Origin: JABFRG01 sp046351415
GTDB taxonomy: Bacteria; Myxococcota_A; Polyangia; Polyangiales; Polyangiaceae
Length of the DNA stretch: 64,000 nucleotides
Direction: 5' to 3'
NCBI GenBank assembly: GCA_046351415.1
Contig: JAXLYO010000010.1
Location: 186,001-250,000 of the forward strand
Below are positions 41,909 to 50,996 of this stretch, piece by piece (position 1 is the first letter of the stretch; the number at the start of each line of letters is the position of its first letter). A program made the position numbers and the translations under genes. The notes beneath the pieces were generated by a model. That model was not told the DNA's origin. It searched no databases and was given only the letters and a program-made list of their open reading frames with translations.

Positions 41909-43143
41909 TCGTTCTCCATTTGCGTGTCTTTGCGTGCGTTCTTCCGAAAACGACGCGCGACCAGAGCGGCGAGCCCCACCAACGGAAGGATCCCCCAACG
42001 CAGCGACTCTTTCGATGTGCTCGCGGTGGTCGTGCTTCCTGCGACTGCAACAGAACAGCTAGGCTGTTCGGGCGCGGGCACCTTCGTCACGCATACGTTG
42101 CTTTCCGTGTTGACCGCAATGCACTTGAGTCCGGATTTTTCATCTCCGCACTCCTTGCCGTTGGCCGTGCAGAACTTCGAGCACATACGCTCCTTGCCAA
42201 CGGTGATGCACATGTTCGACTGGCAAGTGTTGTCGGTCGTACACACACCGCCGAGCTCGGCGGGCGCAGGCTTGCCTTGGCGCGTCGGCATTCGCCCGAC
42301 GGCTTGAAAGGCCTTTTCGATGATGGGAGCGTTCTCCGAGAGCGCGGCAGCATACGCAATGGCACCGTCAGATGCACACCCATCCTGAAGCGTGTTGCCG
42401 GAACCCGCCGAGTGGATGCCGATGAGCGCCCCCTTGGCATCGAAGAGCGGACCACCGCTGTCGCCTGAACAGGACTTGATGTTGGAAACGACGTACCCGG
42501 GCTCGACGATTTCACCCGTGTCGGTGATCGTGCCGCCCTTCGAGCCGACGAGAACGTCGCCCGTTTGCTGCTGGCGAATGGTCGGGTTCGGGCCAGGTCC
42601 CGGAGGGTTCGGAGTGTCCTTCGCAAACTTGAGTGAGCCCCACCCGACGAGCGTCACCTTCTCCTTCACTTCCGTGGGAGCGTCGAGACGAATCGGTACG
42701 TAGTTCGGAACGATGGCGTCTTCCGAGAGGATGAGCCCCGCGACGTCCTTCGCGCAGTTTGTCTCCGTCGGGTTGTAGATGAGGCGCGATACCGCGATGC
42801 GCTTGATCGGCTTCGTCTTGTCGTGGCCGATCTGGATGCGAAGCCTTTCGACGGGACGCAAGTCACCACCGAGACGACAGCCACCAGCGCCGTCGTCCTG
42901 CGAGGTGCCGCTCAAGCAGTGGTGCGCTGTGAGCACGAGGCGCGGGTGTACGACGACGCCCGTACAAAACATTTCGTTGTCCTCTTGAAGCGCAACGACG
43001 TGATCCTGCGCGGCGGGCGAGTCCTGACCAAGCGCGATCGCCTGCTTCGTTTCTTCGACCTCGGCTGTTTGCTCGGGTGCTTGGGCGCACGCCAAGAACA
43101 GCGGAAGAGAGAGGGCTCCCGAAAGAGCAACGAAGCGAGTCAT
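41905..43143 (-). CDS. Trypsin-like serine protease with lipobox and C-terminal anchor
   Basis: This 412-residue protein carries an S1 protease domain (about 40-270) with the catalytic triad H75 (TAHHC), D133 (AKDVAGL) and S229 (CSGDSGGPL). The N-terminus has a lipobox-like FLAC (C19). A Cys-rich module follows the protease domain (about 295-360). The end has a Cys (PSCSVAV), a hydrophobic helix and Arg/Lys, similar to MYXO-CTERM tails. Having both a lipobox and a C-terminal anchor is odd. It lies between the two binding-fold lipoproteins and could cleave one of them or a ligand. Confidence 0.85.
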   Translation of the reverse strand: MTRFVALSGALSLPLFLACAQAPEQTAEVEETKQAIALGQDSPAAQDHVVALQEDNEMFCTGVVVHPRLVLTAHHCLSGTSQDDGAGGCRLGGDLRPVERLRIQIGHDKTKPIKRIAVSRLIYNPTETNCAKDVAGLILSEDAIVPNYVPIRLDAPTEVKEKVTLVGWGSLKFAKDTPNPPGPGPNPTIRQQQTGDVLVGSKGGTITDTGEIVEPGYVVSNIKSCSGDSGGPLFDAKGALIGIHSAGSGNTLQDGCASDGAIAYAAALSENAPIIEKAFQAVGRMPTRQGKPAPAELGGVCTTDNTCQSNMCITVGKERMCSKFCTANGKECGDEKSGLKCIAVNTESNVCVTKVPAPEQPSCSVAVAGSTTTASTSKESLRWGILPLVGLAALVARRFRKNARKDTQMENE

Positions 43144-43165
43144 GCGGCGCCCTCCTTGGCCGCTT

Positions 43166-44797
43166 TCACGGGCATTCAAACGGTCCATTGGGATCTCCAG
43201 TAATCGTGCTGTAGGTGCGTTTGTTCGTGACCCAGTCGCCATTCTTCAAGCAACGAAGTTCGACCGTATCGAGACCAATGCGCTTGCCATCGGTTCCCCA
43301 CTGCATCGGACCGTTGGCGCCGATGGCGCCGAACTTCGACGGCGTTGCGAGAAGAGACTTGGCGGTCGTCAGAGCAAGGCCGCTCATCGAAATGCGAGGC
43401 TGGTCCGACGAGATCAAGTCGATACCCGCCTTGAACGAGTCGTTTCGAATCTTGTTCGGTTCGATGTTGCCTTTGGCGACAGCGGCCGCTGACGCGAACA
43501 TTGCAGTGTAGAGGCAATCGTTCGCGAAGTAGGCGAAATCGCTCTGCTGAAGGTTGAACCGCACGTCGCTCTGTGAAGCGCCGACGATCTGGTCGACGTA
43601 CGACCGGACACCAGGGGATTCAGGAGCGGGGACTGGCGCCCAATTGAGAAGATACGTGCGATTGTTGAGCGTCTTCAACGGCGCGCCGCCGTCGACGAGC
43701 TGACCTCGTTCATACCCCGGCGCCGTATGCCCCTGTCCGATGAGGACGTAGACGGGCAACGTCGGCGCCGTCCAGTTGATGTCAATCTGAGCGAGGAGGC
43801 TGTAGTGGTAGTACTCCGCGTTGAGGATGATGACGTCCGGCAGCGGATTGGAGCGCGGGATGAGCTTACCCTTCGCCTGAATCGGCTGCGTCAGGTCGAC
43901 TTCGATGGGGAACTCGGCGACGCCGGCAACAGTGGACGAAGGAACGCCGGCTGTGAGCTTCGGCATGAGCGCCTTGCGGAGTTCGTCATCCGCCGGGAGG
44001 TTCGTGCTGACGAGGGTCACATTGACCGCGCGGCCACGCGCAGCGGAGACGGACGCGATGATGTCCTTGATTCCGGTAGAGACTGCGGGCGCCAAGTCCT
44101 GCCGAACCGGCGCACAGGCGCGCGTACCGGTCGAGATGACCGCGGACTGATCATATGGAGTGAGGTAGGGCGTTTCCTGCTTGATGGCTTCCGCCGCGCC
44201 CGCTTGCGCCTTGTTTTGGGCGAGCGGTGCGATGATGGCGCTCACGCCGAGGCGCTGCATGTGCTGGACCGCTTTGACTGTATCGCCCGCGTCGTTGCAG
44301 AGAATCGCAGCCATGCGACGCCCCGAGGTCTTGCCGCCGGTCGTGGTCGCGTTCCAGTCCGAGACCGCCTTTTCGGTGAGATAGTGGAAGAACTTTCCTG
44401 CGGTGGACCCCGTCGGTAGCGTCGAAGGGTCGGTGTAGAAAACACCGAGGAGAATCGTCTGTTCGTCAGCGACGCCCTCGGTGAGCTTGTCACACATACC
44501 TTCTGTGTCTTTGAGAGGGACGCATAGGTTGTTGACGCAGCGGGACGAGCTCAGGGTCGAGAGAACCTGGCAATCGGCCGCCGTGTCGCAACGGAGCTTT
44601 TGACCTGCTTCAGGCGCGACGATCGCCTCGCAGACGCCCTCGGCGGAACACCGACCTGGTGCTCCGAGTCGCGCCTGGCATTGATCGTCGCGCTCGCATG
44701 AAAGCTCCGTACGCTTGGCGAGGAGAGAACAAGCAAACACACCACACAGAAGTACGGGCAGCAAGAGTGCCGTTCTACCCCGCGCAAACGTCATCAT
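43166..44797 (-). CDS. Type-1 periplasmic-binding-fold lipoprotein, copy B
   Basis: This 543-residue paralogue of the protein at 39149-40777 has the same layout: lipobox (GVFAC, C23), Cys-rich module and type-1 periplasmic binding fold. By eye well over half of the residues are identical, with long shared runs such as RLGVSAI, YLTPYDQS, SVSAARGRA and LPVYVLIGQG. It differs in the loop near residue 150 and shortly before the C-terminal third. It is cotranscribed with lipoprotein copy B (24 nt upstream) and the protease (22 nt downstream). Confidence 0.82.
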   Translation of the reverse strand: MMTFARGRTALLLPVLLCGVFACSLLAKRTELSCERDDQCQARLGAPGRCSAEGVCEAIVAPEAGQKLRCDTAADCQVLSTLSSSRCVNNLCVPLKDTEGMCDKLTEGVADEQTILLGVFYTDPSTLPTGSTAGKFFHYLTEKAVSDWNATTTGGKTSGRRMAAILCNDAGDTVKAVQHMQRLGVSAIIAPLAQNKAQAGAAEAIKQETPYLTPYDQSAVISTGTRACAPVRQDLAPAVSTGIKDIIASVSAARGRAVNVTLVSTNLPADDELRKALMPKLTAGVPSSTVAGVAEFPIEVDLTQPIQAKGKLIPRSNPLPDVIILNAEYYHYSLLAQIDINWTAPTLPVYVLIGQGHTAPGYERGQLVDGGAPLKTLNNRTYLLNWAPVPAPESPGVRSYVDQIVGASQSDVRFNLQQSDFAYFANDCLYTAMFASAAAVAKGNIEPNKIRNDSFKAGIDLISSDQPRISMSGLALTTAKSLLATPSKFGAIGANGPMQWGTDGKRIGLDTVELRCLKNGDWVTNKRTYSTITGDPNGPFECP

Positions 44798-44821
44798 GTC
44801 TAGCAGTGTCCCTTCGTGGGC

Positions 44822-45959
44822 TCAGTCATTTGGGAAAATGATGTTGTGGATGTGCAAGAAGTTGCGTTGCCCGTTGATCTCCGGCGCCGCAGTGGGGGAA
44901 CCGACGACAACGAAGGTGTAGTTCTTCTTGTCCACGATGCTCGAAAGCGGGGTGTCCGTCGCGTCGACCGCCATCTGGAGCGAATCCTCGTCGTCGACTT
45001 GCTGCAGGTGGGTGAAGAGCGCCTGCAGGTCGGAGATCTTCTGGACCTCCTTGGCCGGGTTGGGCAACGCCGGACCCGACTTGGCGTACGGAACGCCCGT
45101 ATCGAGATCGTCGACGACGAGAACGTCCTTGTTCGGATCGTTGAGGTCGTAGGTCAGGTATAGGTTGAGATGGTCCTCACCAAACGTGAGCATACGGTCC
45201 GCGCCGTGAATGAGTTGGACGCGGTTCTTGCCCGCGGCCGCCGTCGACGTGTTGTCGAGCTGGCGTGCGTACATGTTCATCGTGCTCTTCGGGTTCGCGC
45301 CGTCGAACTGGTAGCAGCGAACTTGGTCCGCCGGTGCCGTCGTCTTCGCGCAACCCGTGATGACCAGCGCGTAGCTCTTGCCGTCGACGAACGTACCCGC
45401 AGGGAAGTCCGCCACGTATTCGAAGTCGAGACCTTGGATGAGTTGGTCGTTCGCCGGCGTGCCAGCGTCCCCGCCGTCCACCGTCGAGTCGAAGAACGAC
45501 TTCTTCACGAGGTCCTTGCAACCCAAGTTCCCGTAGCCGAGGAGATCGAGCGACTCCACGAAGTACGCGATGAAGCGAAGGCGCTTGCCCTGGTAGCTCG
45601 GAAGAAGCGACGGCAAGCGGAAACCGCGACCTACTGCGAGGCCAGGAAGCGTCGCCTTGTTGAACGTCTTCGTCGGGTATGCCGGCGTGTCGAGAACGTC
45701 CGCTGGACCAGGCTGCGTCGCGCCCGAATTCGCCATCGCGCAAAAGCGGAAGCCGTCCAGGAGAACGATGTGGTCATTCGCGATGTTGAGGTGCGCCGCG
45801 GTGTCCGGCACGGACGAATCAGCGGTAGCGTCCGATGCGTCCGGTTGTGGCGAGGACGTGTCAGGCGTCGTATTGGCGTCGACCACCGGAGGAACGAAGT
45901 TGTCTACGGCAGCGTCTGTGCCCCCGACAGCATCGTCGCCATCACATGCGGCGAGCGCT
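44822..45959. repeat. Near-identical direct repeat, copy B (about 1,138 bp)
   Basis: This is the partner of 37839-38976, in the same orientation. Both copies contain the lipoprotein coding region from the stop codon back to the end of the signal peptide. Confidence 0.9.
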
Positions 45960-46012
45960 CCCAACATTCCAAGGGAAATGATCGCGGCGCCTCTTCGAAC
46001 TAGTCTACTCAT
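44822..46012 (-). CDS. Lipoprotein of unknown function, copy B of a near-identical pair
   Basis: This 396-residue protein is the partner of 37839-39029. The mature parts differ at only about two residues that I can see (Ala/Met near GFRFC and Tyr/Phe near LQAL), but residues 1-17 of the signal peptide are unrelated. It is the first gene of the minus-strand operon with binding-protein copy B, protease and TPR/PEGA-like protein. A TATTATAC stretch (46037-46044 on the minus strand), about 25 nt before the start, is a possible -10 element. The sequence AGGTCATCTGTC before the ATG resembles that of copy A. Confidence 0.75.
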   Translation of the reverse strand: MSRLVRRGAAIISLGMLGALAACDGDDAVGGTDAAVDNFVPPVVDANTTPDTSSPQPDASDATADSSVPDTAAHLNIANDHIVLLDGFRFCAMANSGATQPGPADVLDTPAYPTKTFNKATLPGLAVGRGFRLPSLLPSYQGKRLRFIAYFVESLDLLGYGNLGCKDLVKKSFFDSTVDGGDAGTPANDQLIQGLDFEYVADFPAGTFVDGKSYALVITGCAKTTAPADQVRCYQFDGANPKSTMNMYARQLDNTSTAAAGKNRVQLIHGADRMLTFGEDHLNLYLTYDLNDPNKDVLVVDDLDTGVPYAKSGPALPNPAKEVQKISDLQALFTHLQQVDDEDSLQMAVDATDTPLSSIVDKKNYTFVVVGSPTAAPEINGQRNFLHIHNIIFPND

Positions 46013-46223
46013 GACAGATGACCTCGTGGTGCTAGTGTATAATACCTGTACAAGCAGCGAGCATAACGGTGGCGGAGCGTGTAAGTCTAGCTTCCGACAC
46101 CCGCTCTGCTGAGAAAGGTGCGACTCTTCTCCATAGAAGAGACCAACGCGCCGCATGTATTCCGATAATGTCTGATAATGCGTGCACGACTTCGTCAGGA
46201 ATGTCGAGCGCGCACGCTCGCGC

Positions 46224-47909
46224 TTACTTCGAGAACGGATCTCCGCGATCGAGTCCTGGCTTTGTCGGTGCTGGTGCCGCGGTGGGCGTCGCTGGCGGAT
46301 GAGGGTTTTGTGGAGCCGCCGCCGCGGTTGGCCGGCTCGTCGGAGCCGGACCACCCACGAAACGAGGCAGCGCTTCGAGATCGAGCGTGACACTGGCGTC
46401 GTTCGTCGTGAACTGCTTCGACTTTTCGCGGTACCCCGGCGCCTTCCCGATCACTTCGTGCGTCTTGCGATCTTCCGGCATGGTCAGCACATCCGTTCCG
46501 GCGGGGAGCAGCACACCGTCGAGCTCCACTCGCTGCGAGGCAGGAAGGAGTCGTAGACGAACCGTAACCGTCTGCGGAGTCGTGGCCGTTGGAGGTGCGG
46601 TTACGATCGTCGTCGACGCCGAGGGAGTGACCGGAAGCGTACTCGCATCGGATTTTCGGAGAAACCCATAGACGCCGCCGACTGCGAGAAGCACACCGGC
46701 GCCCGCAAGAAGAAATGCCGAGGACCGATTCTTTTCCGTGGCCGGCGCAACGAGAGAGGTCGCCGACGGCATGGTGCGCATAGGCACCGACATCGGAGCG
46801 CCCGACGCTTCGGTTACACTCGAGGGAGGCGGAGGGACCAACGGCAAGCTCGTCACGGCCTCGCTCGCAGCAATGCGAAGGCGCTCTTCGATGACTGCCT
46901 TTCGTTGACTGCGCTCCTTCTCGAACTCCTTCGCGATGACGAGCCCGACTTGCCGCGGCGTCGGCTGCTCTTCGAGTTTGTTGAAGACCTTTCGAAGCGC
47001 CGCCGCCATTTCGTCGGCGCTCCGGAAGCGATCGGCCGGCTCGTGCGCAAGCGCGCGATTGCAAATTTCATCGAGCTCGGGCGGGAGGCCTCGTGCAGCG
47101 GCACCTGCCGGCTCCGGCATCTCCTTCATCGCGAGTTTCTGGAGAACATGGCCGCTCGAAAGGCCCTTCCATCGACGCCTTTGGGCGATGGCTTCCCAGA
47201 GCATGACACCGATCGCGTAGAGGTCGGCGGTGCAATCGATGTGCGCGCTGAAGGCTTGCTCCGGCGCCATGTACGTCACTTTGCCCTTGATGACGCCAGT
47301 CCGCGTCTCAACCATCGAATTCGCGGCCTTCGCGATACCGAAGTCGACGAGCTTGGTCTGTCCGTCGAAGGTGGTGAGGATGTTGTGAGGAGAGATGTCG
47401 CGGTGCACCAAGTTGAGCGGGCTACCGTCGAGGTCGTTCAGGTTGTGCGCGTAGGCTAGCCCCTCGAGCACGTCGAGAATGACGCGCAGGTAGTGTGCGA
47501 AGGTGAACGGGCCATCGTACTTGAGGCGGCCGATGATGGACTGGAGCGAGACGCTGTCCAGGTACTCCATCGCGATGTAGTAGCGACCGCCCTCTTCACC
47601 GACTTCGTACGTGTGAATGACGTTCGGGTGACTGAGCTGTGCTGCAAGACGCGCCTCTTCGAGGAACATCTGCAAGAACTCGGGATCGTTCTGCACGTCC
47701 TCGCGAAGACGCTTGATGACCGTCAGCTTGCGAAACGACGTGGAAGGACCCGTGGCGACAGCGAGGTAGACCGTCGCCATGCCGCCACGGCCGAGCTCAG
47801 CCAAAAGTTGATACTTGCCGCCGAGCTTGTAGGCATCTGCTTGCAAGTCGAGCTCCGCAGGGGCCTGCTGAGGCCGCTGCTGGGTATTCGAATCTTCGGG
47901 ACTCATCAT
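46224..47909 (-). CDS. Eukaryotic-type Ser/Thr protein kinase with one membrane helix
   Basis: This 561-residue protein has a Hanks-type kinase domain (about 33-300): GRGGMATVYLA nucleotide loop, VIKRL lysine K66, the catalytic loop HRDISPHN (D171), DFGIAK at 189-194 and the APE block (YMAPEQ). HRDISPxN instead of HRDLKPxN is frequent in myxobacterial kinases. A linker leads to a transmembrane helix (about 398-415), and a short extracytoplasmic strand domain (about 445-520) resembles PEGA-like repeats. The Pro/Thr/Ala tail is low complexity. The start overlaps the PP2C phosphatase stop, a classic kinase/phosphatase pair. Confidence 0.93.
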   Translation of the reverse strand: MMSPEDSNTQQRPQQAPAELDLQADAYKLGGKYQLLAELGRGGMATVYLAVATGPSTSFRKLTVIKRLREDVQNDPEFLQMFLEEARLAAQLSHPNVIHTYEVGEEGGRYYIAMEYLDSVSLQSIIGRLKYDGPFTFAHYLRVILDVLEGLAYAHNLNDLDGSPLNLVHRDISPHNILTTFDGQTKLVDFGIAKAANSMVETRTGVIKGKVTYMAPEQAFSAHIDCTADLYAIGVMLWEAIAQRRRWKGLSSGHVLQKLAMKEMPEPAGAAARGLPPELDEICNRALAHEPADRFRSADEMAAALRKVFNKLEEQPTPRQVGLVIAKEFEKERSQRKAVIEERLRIAASEAVTSLPLVPPPPSSVTEASGAPMSVPMRTMPSATSLVAPATEKNRSSAFLLAGAGVLLAVGGVYGFLRKSDASTLPVTPSASTTIVTAPPTATTPQTVTVRLRLLPASQRVELDGVLLPAGTDVLTMPEDRKTHEVIGKAPGYREKSKQFTTNDASVTLDLEALPRFVGGPAPTSRPTAAAAPQNPHPPATPTAAPAPTKPGLDRGDPFSK

Positions 47910-49000
47910 GAGGCCTTGAGGCTCTCCTCGACGCGAATGACGACCGCGCTGATATTGTCGCGACCTCCGCGAGCATTCGCCAGATTGACGAGCTCATCGA
48001 CCACCTGCTGCGGCGGGGACGAGATGTTCGCGTTCAAGATGCTCTGGAGCGTCGTATCGTTGACGGATCGGGTGAGTCCGTCCGTGCACAAAAGGTAGAT
48101 GTCACCCTCCAGCGGGACGCCGAGCATGAGGTCGATACGCACCGCTGGACCGATGCCGACGGCGCGAGAGAGACGGCCTGCCATCGGACCGGGAATCCCC
48201 ATTTCTCCGAGCGTGTGATCCGTCGAGAGTCGAACGAGCTCTCCGGCGCGAAGGCGATAGATGCGACTGTCACCAACGTGACCGACCGCAAGGCGACGCT
48301 TCTTCGTGGCGAAGTGAGCGACGACGAGCGTCGTGCCCATGCGCTGCTTTCGCGTCTGCGTTCGCGCCTCTGCGTAGACGCGCTCGTTTGCGAGACGCAT
48401 GGCGCCCGCGACGACGCGCGAGGGGGTCGGTAGGTCTTCCGAGCTCGTGATCGCCGCGGTCTGGGCCGGTGAGTTGACTGCTTCTTGCACCGCCGTGACG
48501 GCGAGGTTCGACGCTACTTCGCCGAGTTCATGACCGCCCATTCCGTCTGCCACCGCGAACACCCCATGCTCCGGCATGGTGAGAACCGCGTCTTCATTTC
48601 CGGAACGGACGAGGCCCTTGTCCGTGCGAGCAGAGCCTACGAGGAGGAGGAGTTCGCGAGACCGGGTCGCGGTGTCTTCGCCGGCGCGGTCATCGTAGAA
48701 CTTCGGAAGGTACTCGTTCTTCGCGATGGCACCGATCGACGTGTCCTCGCCGGGAACCTGGAAGACGTCGGTCACGTCGCAATCGACGTCGTCACCGACA
48801 TCGATGCTGGGCATCGCGGGAACGTCGGCGGGCCCCTTCGAGCTTGGCGCTTTATCCGTCGAGAGTGCCGCGACGGGGGCTGTACCACCAACCGAAGCAG
48901 GCGACTTTTTCGCTGCTTTTTTCGAGCGGGACGAAATGAAGAAGCTCGTCGCGACAAGGGCGAGGCCGCCGAGCGCGACTGCAAGAAGAACCCAATTCAT
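47906..49000 (-). CDS. PP2C-family protein phosphatase with N-terminal membrane helix
   Basis: This 364-residue protein has an N-terminal membrane helix (about 4-24), a disordered Ala/Ser/Pro region to about 115, and a PP2C domain with all main motifs: SGNEDA, FAVADGMGGHELGE, GTTLVVA, VGHVGDSR, LCTDGLT and GGRDNISAVV. The conserved Asp residues bind two metal ions. It probably removes phosphate from targets of the coupled kinase, including the kinase itself. The genes overlap by 3 nt. Its upstream region up to 49219 shows no gene. Confidence 0.93.
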   Translation of the reverse strand: MNWVLLAVALGGLALVATSFFISSRSKKAAKKSPASVGGTAPVAALSTDKAPSSKGPADVPAMPSIDVGDDVDCDVTDVFQVPGEDTSIGAIAKNEYLPKFYDDRAGEDTATRSRELLLLVGSARTDKGLVRSGNEDAVLTMPEHGVFAVADGMGGHELGEVASNLAVTAVQEAVNSPAQTAAITSSEDLPTPSRVVAGAMRLANERVYAEARTQTRKQRMGTTLVVAHFATKKRRLAVGHVGDSRIYRLRAGELVRLSTDHTLGEMGIPGPMAGRLSRAVGIGPAVRIDLMLGVPLEGDIYLLCTDGLTRSVNDTTLQSILNANISSPPQQVVDELVNLANARGGRDNISAVVIRVEESLKAS

Positions 49001-49219
49001 CTACGAACCTCACGAGAGGGCGCTCGATCCATCGAAAGAAAAGTATCACTAGCGTTAAAGGGAAGCCAGACTTTGGCTGTTTCCTGACCGCGCCGCAGAG
49101 GCGCGTGCGTGCTACGCCTCCGACGCTTTCGCTTGTTCAGTACCTCGCGAAGAGACGATCGCGAGCGACGTGTACGCCTTGTGCGCACATGCGCCGTCAG
49201 GCGGAAGGCATATTCGACG

Positions 49220-49765
49220 TCACTTCGTCGCAACGATCCAGGCGACCGCGCCAAGACCGGCGAGGACGACGAGCGCGATCGCGATCACGAGGTAGAGCCC
49301 CATTCCTCCGCCCTTTTCTCGCTCAGCGGGCACGGGGACATGCGTGGTCGCCGGGCCGGGATGCGCGGCCGGCATCTCCGGATCACTCCTCACAACGTCG
49401 ATCATGAAGGTGCGGAGGACGCGCTCCATCTGTTGTACGAGGTTCTCGTACACCGGAGGCAAAAACGGCGGCGGACGACCAAAACGTTCTTGGAACGCAC
49501 GGACGACGTAGCCGTAGCTCCTCACCTCTGCGCGCCTGTTTCCGACGTGGACGGACCCGATGGTGATCGTGAGGCCTCCCTGAACAGGTACGAGGCGAAT
49601 GTGCTGCAGAGAGCGCACGCCTTGGCCGGTAGACGCCTCGGGCTCCATCAGCTCGGCGCGGAACCCCGCAAGCCCGGCGGAAGCAACGCCAGCCTTGAAC
49701 GTTTCCGAAATCACCATTCCCTGTTCGGCGACGGCGGTGAGAGCTTTCGGGCGCGGCTTGTTCAT
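49220..49765 (-). CDS. Tail-anchored protein of unknown function
   Basis: This 181-residue protein has a mixed helix-strand domain (about 1-135) followed by a linker with Pro/Glu/Lys and a C-terminal transmembrane helix (about 155-177). No family is recognised. Such tail-anchored layout would place the main domain in the cytoplasm. It is 6 nt downstream of the lipoprotein at 49772-50914 and probably cotranscribed with it. Confidence 0.65.
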   Translation of the reverse strand: MNKPRPKALTAVAEQGMVISETFKAGVASAGLAGFRAELMEPEASTGQGVRSLQHIRLVPVQGGLTITIGSVHVGNRRAEVRSYGYVVRAFQERFGRPPPFLPPVYENLVQQMERVLRTFMIDVVRSDPEMPAAHPGPATTHVPVPAEREKGGGMGLYLVIAIALVVLAGLGAVAWIVATK

Positions 49766-49771
49766 GGCGTT

Positions 49772-50914
49772 CTACTTCCCGGCCGGCGGCGCAACCTCAC
49801 CGCAGATGCCCGTTTGAGCGCTCTTCGGAACGTAGGGTTCTACGGGTGACCCCTTCTGCGGAGGCTTGGGCGCTCCTGGTGACCATTGTTCGTCAGAGCC
49901 GAGATCCATGCGAAAATCTCCGGTGTCCGCATGGAACGCTCCTCTAACCGGGTGCTCGGCCCGCAAGAAGCCGATGGCCTTCGTTCCCTCGACCGTATTG
50001 ACCCATATCGGTGCATCCTGCATGCACTTGAGATAGGTGTACTGCATCTTTCGGTGCGTAGGGCCTGCGGAAAAACCTGGCTTCGTCGACCGAGTGTCGG
50101 GCTTCACGGCCGATGCAGGGACCCAACCCTCCCCTCGCAGCGCACGCCCAGCGTCGAACCGCACTTGGACGAGGTTCTTCTTCTTCTGGACGATGAGTAC
50201 GTGTCGCTCCGGCGCGGTCTTCTCCGCGGGAAACTCCAAGTTCGCGACCGACTTTCCACTGTCATCCAACAGGGCGAGTGGCGGTTTGGCCGAAAGGATT
50301 CCAGGCTGAGGCTTCGTTCCATCTGGCGCGAGCTCGGCGCTGGGGCCACCACCGGCCCGCAGGAACGGCGTCGCGTTCGCGCATGGCACCTTGAAGCTGT
50401 CCGGTTCACCGAAGCGTGATGCTTCGGGAACGACCCAGTCGAACAGCTCAGTGTGCGGAGCGAAGTCTGCGCCACTCACGGCAGCAGGAGTCTGGATCGA
50501 GAGCACGTCGTAGTGGAGCCATCCGTCTCGCACGATTGGCGCCTTACCGTAATAGGCAGGCATCGCGATCGGGAAGTACGTGTGAAGAACGAATTTGTCG
50601 GTAACGAGGTCGATGAAGCCGAGCGGCTCCTTTTCGAGCAGCGTCAGCTTCACCTTCTCGACCGCGCCGAGTTCACTCGTGTGCGCGACTGCGGAGCCGT
50701 CGACCCAAAGGTTTCCGACGTAGCTAAACGTATCGTCTTTGGCCGCGTCGGCCTCGATGGCACACGCCGACGGAGGCGCTTTCAAGATCTCCGTTCCGGC
50801 CGGAGCCTTCACGCTTTGCGGCGCAGCAGGCTTCGCCCCTCCGCAACCGCTCACGGCCAAAAGACCCGCGATAGCGACGACACACGACCCGGAGCGCTTC
50901 ACACGTGACCTCAT
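49772..50914 (-). CDS. Lipoprotein of unknown function
   Basis: This 380-residue protein has a lipobox (VSGC, C24) followed by a Gly/Ala/Pro linker. The remainder contains several strand-rich segments and some cysteines (CAIEA, PCANA, LKCMQ, GICGE), without a domain I recognise. It is likely on the periplasmic or surface side. It precedes the tail-anchored gene by 6 nt. Confidence 0.7.
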   Translation of the reverse strand: MRSRVKRSGSCVVAIAGLLAVSGCGGAKPAAPQSVKAPAGTEILKAPPSACAIEADAAKDDTFSYVGNLWVDGSAVAHTSELGAVEKVKLTLLEKEPLGFIDLVTDKFVLHTYFPIAMPAYYGKAPIVRDGWLHYDVLSIQTPAAVSGADFAPHTELFDWVVPEASRFGEPDSFKVPCANATPFLRAGGGPSAELAPDGTKPQPGILSAKPPLALLDDSGKSVANLEFPAEKTAPERHVLIVQKKKNLVQVRFDAGRALRGEGWVPASAVKPDTRSTKPGFSAGPTHRKMQYTYLKCMQDAPIWVNTVEGTKAIGFLRAEHPVRGAFHADTGDFRMDLGSDEQWSPGAPKPPQKGSPVEPYVPKSAQTGICGEVAPPAGK

Positions 50915-50996
50915 GAGTTGAAATCATGACGGTAGCGCAGAGCGAAGAGCGCATCCAAGTTTGCGCGGACCCTAAGGGATGCCCCTCAGGATGTTC

